Below are positions 57,389 to 64,000 of a stretch of 64,000 nt of DNA, one piece after another; positions within the stretch are counted from its first letter, which is position 1; each line of letters opens with the position of its first letter. The notes below the pieces were generated by a model. It had not been told where the DNA came from, made no database searches, and saw only the letters and a list, made by a program, of their open reading frames with translations. Made by a program: the position numbers and the translations under genes. Source of the stretch: Pochonia chlamydosporia 170 (lineage: Eukaryota; Ascomycota; Sordariomycetes; Hypocreales; Clavicipitaceae); assembly GCF_001653235.2 (NCBI RefSeq), contig NC_035793.1, positions 2,604,001 to 2,668,000 on the forward strand, read 5' to 3'.

Positions 57389-59354
57389 CTAAAGTTCGAA
57401 TATCCAAACCTGGAGTTATGTTAGTAAGTGACCATGATGAAACCTTCGGACACGAGACAAGCGTGAATCAGTTCTCAAGCCGTTGCCGATGAGCAGATCT
57501 CAGGGAAAGGTCGAGAGAAAATACTGACCTCCATTTTCGCAACATCTTGCCTCTGCCTCTTAGCCATGTTAGTTGAAGTTTGAATTGCCATTTCTAGGTC
57601 ATCCTGGTCCCCAATAGTGATCATGTCTCCTTCAGGCATATCCTCATCCTTGATTTTGATCTTGAAACGACGCCTCATCCCGAATTTTTCTTTTATTCTG
57701 TCCACAAAGTCTGGAAATTCAATAGCCGTTCCGACCATGATAAACCTCACGTCATCGGCATGGGCCTTGACTCGAATCTTGCGAATCTCTGGTCGACGAG
57801 ACGGAGCACGGGACCCTGACCGAGACCCTTGCCCCCTGCGATTATTTGACACCATTTCAAACTCTGCCCCGTCAAATGAGCCATCGTCATAATCTGACCC
57901 GTCTTCGTCATCAATATATCGAGGCTGTTGTCTCGAGCGCGCCGAGGGACGACTGTCTCTTGATACGGAGCCACCTCCACCACCTTGGTACATGTCATAC
58001 AGGTCAGCTGGGTCGGCTTCGTCCTCCTCCTCAATTGGCCGTGTGGGACGCCGTTGCATTGGCGGAGGGTCCCTTCTGGAGAAGCCGCGAGAGGGCGCTG
58101 ACGATGTTGCTGAACGAGTGGCACGAATATCTTCAGGCGACATCGCTTTGTCATACCTCCGGCTCGACTCCTGAGTCTGAATGGTGAGCCTCGCGGGCAT
58201 TGGTCTCGAGCCGTTCCGGACAGAGCCACCTCGGCTGGGCCGATCGTTTTCAGGGGGAGGCGTAGGCGGGAACACATTCCGACTAGTTGGGGGTTCCGAT
58301 TGCTGCCGTCGTGATTGAATGCCCGGTTTGACCAAATTTGTTGCAGCAAAAGAGATGTTATCCGCTGGCCGATCATCTTTCACTTCGCCCTTTCCAGCCT
58401 ATGCTGTGTTAGGTTTGGTAGACATCACAGACCAAATGGGGCCAGAAACTCACATTCTTGATTTCCGAACCTGCAAACCCAGTGAAAGCATTTGATCGGT
58501 CTGATGCGGCAACGAGTCTGGCTTTGCCAAGATAGTCCTTGGTCTTTAGGTTCCGAACCTTGGCGTCATTTGGCCGGTAAACAACACCAACGGGAATGGA
58601 GAAAACGGTGTAACCCTTCAGCGCTTATTGTCAGGCATGTCCAAAATTCGGGCACGGGACGCTCAATGAATCTTACCTCAGCCTCTTCACGTATTGCCTC
58701 ATCGATAACATTGTGGTCTTCGACTACCTTTTCCTTCACTGCATATGACAAGTCCTGCATTCCGGCATCCCTTTGTTGCAGGTATATGTAACACAGGCCC
58801 CTATTGAAGAGCACTTCGCAGGAGTAGAGCTTAAACAAGAGGCCTAATTGAGCGTAATCAATCATCGTGTTGCCCCGGAGATAGAGTAATGTGTCGTTGA
58901 AATTTGCCAGCGCCTCCTCGAAGTCACCGAGTAAGAAGTTAGACACGCCCTGCTGGAAGTATGCGACTGCGAGGTACTGGTCAAGACGGATAGCCCTCTG
59001 GTAGCATTCAACCTGCACAATAGACATCATTAGCCGTGATCTGGGTCATAACATCGTCCAACACCAAAGTTCCCGGCGACTGACTAGTAGACAGATTTGC
59101 TGGGAAGTAAAACGGGCTAACTCACGGCTTTTTCGTGTTCACCTAATGTAGCATGAATCACACCCATGTTAAAGAGAATTTTGCTCGTGTCGCTTATCTT
59201 ATTGAACTCGCCGAGGGCGTCATCAAATTCATTGTTATCATAACGACCAAGGGCTGCCACCCATGTTTCGATTTCCTATGCCACTCCCTTGATTAGCACG
59301 TAGCTCGTATTACATTTCCGGCTTACTGGGTTTACCCACGAGTTTCAATGACAT
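57389..59354 (-). CDS. noxR: NADPH oxidase regulator NoxR (p67phox-like)
   Basis: Activates fungal NADPH oxidases NoxA/NoxB, together with Rac and Cdc24/Bem1, to produce the superoxide needed for hyphal morphogenesis, fusion and sexual or infection structures. Exons 59354..59340, 59275..59126, 59012..58677, 58615..58454, 58398..57529 and 57409..57389 give 517 aa. The 15-nt first exon (MSLKL) joins EIETWVAALGRYDNNEFDDA. Four TPR units follow (ILFNMGVIHATLGEHEKA, AVAYFQQGVSNFLLGDFEEA, VLFNRGLCYIYLQQRDAGM), then the activation-region-like GYTVFSIPVGVVYRPNDAKV. A disordered Pro/Arg/Ser-rich stretch leads to a PB1 domain (KIRVKAHADDVRFIMV, FKIKIKDEDMPEGDMITIGD). The 21-nt last exon (VWIFEL) is inferred from splice sites; ignoring it gives an alternative tail ending at 57475. 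The first and last exons are the least certain. Confidence 0.9.
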
Positions 59355-61025
59355 GATGAGTTCTCAAGGTCCCAGAGACTCGCCAGCGGTCAATGAGATT
59401 GAATCTGCCGGCCAATAAACCAACTCGTTGAGCCTAAATCAGCGAGATTGTTTCCTCCAAAAACAGGACGAAAGTTTTTTCAGGCTGACAAGTCGTCAAC
59501 GGCGGCCGCGGGTTCGCCGTATCGAATACAGTCTGCGGCGGTATGTGGGATGATAATATGTGCACGCGGCGCGGGCAGATATTGTGGAGGAGGTCGTGAC
59601 TATGTAAATCGGGATCGGGTTAGAGTGCACTCCGCCTTTCCCCTTTCTCAAATTATGAAGTTTGCGGCCCGGGATGTTGGAAGGCAAGAGAAGCCCGTTA
59701 TAGGGCCAGTGAAGCCGGTACCGTGGTAGCAAATGAATAGGGAGAGCCCGCCTGCGGTGCCAACGAGTTCACAGGATTGCGTGACAAGAAAGGAGGCCAG
59801 GACCAAGAAGCAAGTCTAGCCCTCTTCGTTGGCAGAAGACGATGTTCTCGGCTTGGGGCCTGTGATAACTTCCTGGGCTAGCTGACCCGCATCTGGCGCG
59901 AAAATTGATAAATGTGGCAGAGGAGGAGTGAATGGCGGGGTTGTGAGCAGTAAACGGCAGATGGCAGACCTGGTCGACTCGTTGTTGCTACAGATATTCC
60001 AGGAAAGCGCCTCCAGGGCGAAGCAAGTGACTCTGTGAGCTTTGGCCTGCGTGCCGGGATTCGAATTGGACTTTTGTCGTGAAATGTCGACCCTGTCGTG
60101 GAGGTGAAGATTGGTTGATGTCTATTTTGGTCACAGAACTGTGCAAGCCTCTTTGCTGATGTCTCCTCCGCTCTGCAACCCAAGTGAAGTGTTGTGGTGA
60201 CAAACGACGGCGGCTCGAATAGTGTGCCCAATGGGTGATATGCTGATGTTCCCTGCTGCTCTCTTCCCGATTTATATCCTTATTTTAGAAGCGATATGGG
60301 TCCGGTCGGTAAGTGAGGAGCTGATGGCTGGTGACTGACAATGAAGAATCAGATGTCGAACAGCTTCTTCTCTTGGAAAGAAAGGGCCGAACAAACGGAA
60401 AAGACTGGACAACGCTGGTTTGTGGCAGAAGCGTTCTGGGGCTGAGGACTAGCAGAAGTGACGGATTGGAGCAACATGCAGATTGGGGAGAAAGGAGTGA
60501 TAAAAGAGCACCGAGCAAGCACTTGAATGGACGAGGAGGAAACAGGGGCTTGGGGCTGATGGTGGTGTAGATACAATAACTAGTCCGCATCCCAAGATCG
60601 AACTTGACAGACAAAATTTTGTTCGGCGGTGATGGACTTGTGGCAATCATTCCTCGAATAACGGATTCATCGAACACCAGCGCAGTGGACACTGAACTGG
60701 TCTGGTGAATGAAGGACCAGGAGATGGGCCACGGACAACAAGCTTGAACAGGACATGGAAACGGTGGGGATCCAGCAACGGGGGCACATCTCAGGCATTA
60801 GCCGCCAGCTTCAGGTCGCAAGCCAGGTTTCCCAGGCTTAGCGTGTCGCGATGTAGCCATCTCTTTCCATCAGTGCTTCCAGTTGTCGTGAAGCAGGGTT
60901 GGCAGGGTCATCAGAACCAGGGGTCTGGTGGGATGAGGGAGGAGGCGTGACGAGGGATGGTGGGAACTCGACACAAGGGAGGGGACATGGAGGGAGTAAG
61001 TGACTTGTAAGGGACATCTAGAGTC

Positions 61026-61051
61026 GGAGGAGTGGAGGAGTGGAGGAGTGG
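61026..61051 (+). repeat. Short tandem repeat GGAGGAGT
   Basis: Three units of an 8-base purine-rich motif in tandem, continuing into GGGTCAGG-type G-rich sequence up to about 61100. A simple-sequence tract. Confidence 0.75.
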
Positions 61052-63081
61052 AGAGGGGTGTCAGGGCCAGGGTCAAGGTCGGGGTCAGGACTCAGGAGGG
61101 ATCCACTCAAGCAGAAGGTCGATGCACATGGCAAGTGCAGACCTGTCGAAATTAACCAGATGAGACTTGACCTCAACGTTGAATCGAGATGTCACCAACT
61201 GCTTGGGTTCGTGGCATCAATGTTGGACGACAGTCTTACCAACCGAAGCTCGCCTTTCCCTGAACACACGTCAGAGCGCAAACATGGCCCGGGTGCGCGT
61301 TGATTTACAGAGTTGACTACCCACCCACCATTGTACGTGATGGGAACCAGTTGACCTTTTCAACCCGGCATAAGAGTCAAGTCTGCACAGGCGTTGCTTT
61401 TCCTGCATCCCGCACCAGACACCTGGTTGGTCCACCAGTGAGTACGCCATGTGCATGCTTTACTTTGAACTTGGCGTTTTCTTATTTTGCCACGCCACAG
61501 ATGCACTCGATAGAACAAGAGGATAACAACAAGTCATGTTCCCAGACTCAGGAATAACCTGGCAATAGATGGAGTACTGCCTCCTGTACTACTTATCCAG
61601 GTGTCCTCACAACATCCAAGATGTATGATCGCTGTGGTCCGTGTCACTAGCTTGTGCCACCATCCGGACTCCGGTCTTCATTGAATGAATTCGAGTCGCC
61701 GCCAGCATCGGCACCACGGTTCCGGTGCCATGCCCAAAATCATGATGGCATGAAGTTGCGAGGAGGCATGCTTTACCAGGTGTCAAGGCATGGTGCAGTA
61801 TGCAGGCTGGGGGGGCAGACAATGCACCAAACAGCAGCCAGACTCTCTTCGACATGGATTGGCTCTGTCAAAGTTAACATCTACCTACGTACAGTACGGA
61901 GTAGATGGTTGAGATGCTGCCTGCCGTGTACAGCACGTGGGAGTTGCACGACAATAACCCAAATGTCTGGTCTACTTTAACCCTGATGGAACCAGACTTG
62001 ATGATACCTACTACGGAGGTACCCAGGCAGACATGTACGTGATGCTCTTCACAGTATCATGTACATCACATACAAAGTGCATGCTTGCATCTTTCTCCAC
62101 CCATGCTGGTGTGGTTTCGGTTGTGTGACCGAATGTAAGGTTCAGGTGGGCTGAACCACTGTGATATCCAGGAACCAGGAACAGAGTTTCGGGCAGCAGT
62201 TGGTCGGTGTAAGTGAAGGGCTTGACAATTTGACCACTTTTTATCAAAAATATGCTGTATTAGGCGCCCGGCCGTTTTGTCCCAACTACGTAGCTGCTCC
62301 TAGACAACTTTGAAGTAATGCAAGACCCGACGTCATCAAACGCGTGAACGTTTTAAAACGCTTGTTATGCATCTAGTTTGATCGTTTCATTATGCAACAC
62401 TACTGAATGCGACTTGACTCTGAAAGACTTGGCCGTGGACGAACACCTCTCCATGCTGTTGACGATGATCTTTCAGAAGACATTAACAGGTACTTGGGAG
62501 CTCCAATGTAAAGGAGGCGTAGTGGTTCCAAAATTCCAAGTCATTGTGGCATGGTTGTTTCCGCGTGTGCTTGATACAAAGTTATTTCATATTCTTCATT
62601 CAATGTTGCCTGACCGCCGTGTGTCTAGGTATGTAGGTGAAGCTTCGTGCCTTATCGGCCCAACATCCAGAACTTTTTTGTGCCACAGATCAGACCAGAC
62701 TCGTTTTCTCTTCACATACACGTAGCAACGAGCCGAGTATGTTGCACAAACCCCTGGCACTTTTTTTGGGATACCACCAAGATACTTCATCCCAATTCCT
62801 CCTTGTTTTTCTTTTTCTTGGGGCTTCCCGCCCTCTATGGAGTAGTCTTTGTCGTATTTACCCGGCCAAGCTCCTCTCCCATGCCATCCCAAGCCCTGCT
62901 TTGGTGAATGGAACTGTGCTTAACCAGACTTGACAAGACTCATCACAGCACAATGGCTTCCTCGGCCTCAACTTCAGTTGCATGCCAACTAGCGTCAAAA
63001 CCAGCTGGCAAAAGCTAAAACTTGGGGCCGCATAGGCACTGCAGCATCCCGGCCAGGGGATCCTATTGGTTGGTGGAAGTG

Positions 63082-63678
63082 GTCTGGTCTGGTGCCAGCC
63101 CAGGGTCCCAGCGGCCCTTCCCACGCCGCCACGGCGCATAGAGTCAATTCCTTCCGACACTGAATGTTTGGACCTGTCCATGTCTGGTAAGGGTTGAATC
63201 CATCTAGCATTTGGCATGAATACTACATGTTTACTATCACCAGACATTTTGTTGTAGTGCCAATTCCGGTATTCTCTGCCTCTCATTGCAAAGCCACCAG
63301 CACTCGGGTGTTAGTCAAGGATTAATTTGCCAAGTTGTGGACTATCGCCATGTAGTTTCTTGGCGCAATTGAAGGGTCTGGCCTGGCCCGTGCAGGATTT
63401 TGCCCGTCCCAGCCGCATGCACTCAAAGTGCTCTGTTAAGCGCCAAGTGCTGCCAGCCAACAGACAACGACACAGTCCTCTGCCATTTGGAGGGACGGAC
63501 TCCGCCGGCGATCTCTCGTGGCCAACAAGGATACGGTGCAGCTACGCGAATGATGACGTGAATTTAAATCCGTGCGCAGTGCGTGGATTCCTAATATAGG
63601 ACGACGTGTCCAGTAAAATTGACCAGCTAAGCGCCGCTTTGTCACCGCAAACATTGGAAGAGTCTGGTCTGGTCTGGT
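63082..63678. repeat. GTCTGGT cluster, including a CTGGT tandem
   Basis: Copies at 63082, 63087, 63182, 63239 (reverse) and a triple overlapping run at 63662-63678, where the 5-base unit CTGGT repeats. The last run is directly followed by TTCAATGTT at 63681. Confidence 0.75.
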
Positions 63679-64000
63679 GGTTCAATGTTCCATCCTCACC
63701 GTCACCGGTGGCTTGACGACATGCACAGTTGGCCGACCATATGTCGTTTTCGACCAAAGCACGAGTAGGTCATTGTCCATCTTCTTATTACCCGTTGCCG
63801 TGCCTCGCCAATGACTTCTTGTTTTTTTTTTTTTTGGGTCAGGTGTTGAATCGAATATTTCGCTCTCCAGCATAACAAAATATCGGGTTAATTAGGCCAC
63901 GCATAAGCCAGTTGCCACAACACTACCGTCTCGTTGAACATCGATAGTCCCTGAACAATTACTTGCCAGACACGCAGCATGGGGTCAACGGTGGGAAAAT

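Larger units (their letters stand above)
59355..64000. other. Long intergenic region to the window end
   Basis: 4.6 kb with no convincing gene on either strand; the ORFs present are short and domain-free. The first several hundred bases are the NOXR promoter and leader. From 60700 on, at least a dozen ACCAGAC/GTCTGGT words occur (for example 60700, 60923, 61414, 61965, 61991, 62694, 62923, 63082, 63087, 63182, 63239, 63662). Also present are TACGGAGTA (61895), a GGAGGAGT tandem (61026-61051) and a 14-base T run (63822-63835). The window may end in the promoter region of an unseen gene. Confidence 0.65.

Noticed and set aside
60285..60692. 135-codon ORF (-) in the NOXR upstream region
   Set aside because: Low-complexity Ser/Pro/Leu composition, overlapping frames on both strands, no domain.
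1..64000. Transposable elements, secondary-metabolite cluster, CRISPR or prophage
   Set aside because: No transposase, reverse transcriptase, terminal repeats, PKS/NRPS or prokaryotic features were found; the genes are eukaryotic housekeeping genes.

Overview
The window is nuclear DNA of a filamentous ascomycete, most likely a hypocrealean fungus in the Metarhizium/Pochonia sense. The order-level placement is inference from protein style; no marker was searched. Support comes from the genes themselves: a White Collar-1 photoreceptor, a NoxR/p67phox regulator, fungal Rad9, Skt5 and Ats1 homologues, and many short introns of about 50-120 nt with GT..AG borders that rejoin exons exactly in frame. 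There are no operons, transposon genes, CRISPR arrays, rRNAs or convincing tRNAs. It looks like ordinary euchromatic core genome with several long, repeat-word-rich intergenic stretches.

Layout: 1-3080 (+) wc-1, 5' partial. 3828-8482 (-) ER folding sensor UGGT, divergent from 9134-13085 (+) COPI alpha subunit. 14116-15006 (-) proteasome lid Rpn12. A 3.4 kb gap. 18393-21363 (+) chitin synthase activator Skt5/Chs4. 23113-25090 (+) MFS/MCT-type transporter. 26108-27971 (+) vacuolar alkaline phosphatase. 28392-30248 (-) alpha/beta-hydrolase fused to a capping-enzyme-like phosphatase. 31463-32322 (-) NDUFAF3-like complex I assembly factor. 32991-33686 (-) ribosomal protein eL34. 34376-34896 (-) small unknown protein, divergent from 35494-36117 (+) FAR1-type DNA-binding protein. 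36934-37527 (-) tubby-like-fold candidate. 39172-39300 (+) possible 42-codon micro-ORF. 40380-42128 (+) Rad9, tail to tail with 42154-43284 (-) Ats1-like RCC1 protein. 43879-45701 (+) prephenate dehydrogenase. A 3.3 kb gap. 49020-50057 (+) Mpv17/PMP22 protein. 50837-51637 (-) ESCRT-II Vps22. 52291-53724 (-) class A Hsp40, divergent from 54608-56769 (+) mitochondrial glutamyl-tRNA synthetase. 57389-59354 (-) NoxR. Then 4.6 kb without a convincing gene.

The genes serve secretion and ER quality control (UGGT, alpha-COP, Hsp40), protein turnover and sorting (Rpn12, Vps22), cell wall and oxidative morphogenesis (Skt5, NoxR), light sensing, DNA-damage checkpoint, mitochondrial function and aromatic amino acid synthesis. 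They are not an apparent functional cluster.

The most unusual signals are three. (1) The long intergenic regions are saturated with recurring words: ACCAGAC/GTCTGGT, TTCAATGTTG, TACCTAGGTA and TACGGAGTA. (2) In Skt5, the Hsp40, NoxR and WC-1 the last intron is open in frame, so splicing versus retention would swap C-termini; for Skt5 and the Hsp40 this decides whether a prenylation (CAAX) box is present. (3) One protein fuses an alpha/beta-hydrolase to a metazoan-type RNA-triphosphatase-like phosphatase. Exon borders were worked out by eye from splice sites, frame and family resemblance; no transcript data or database search was available.
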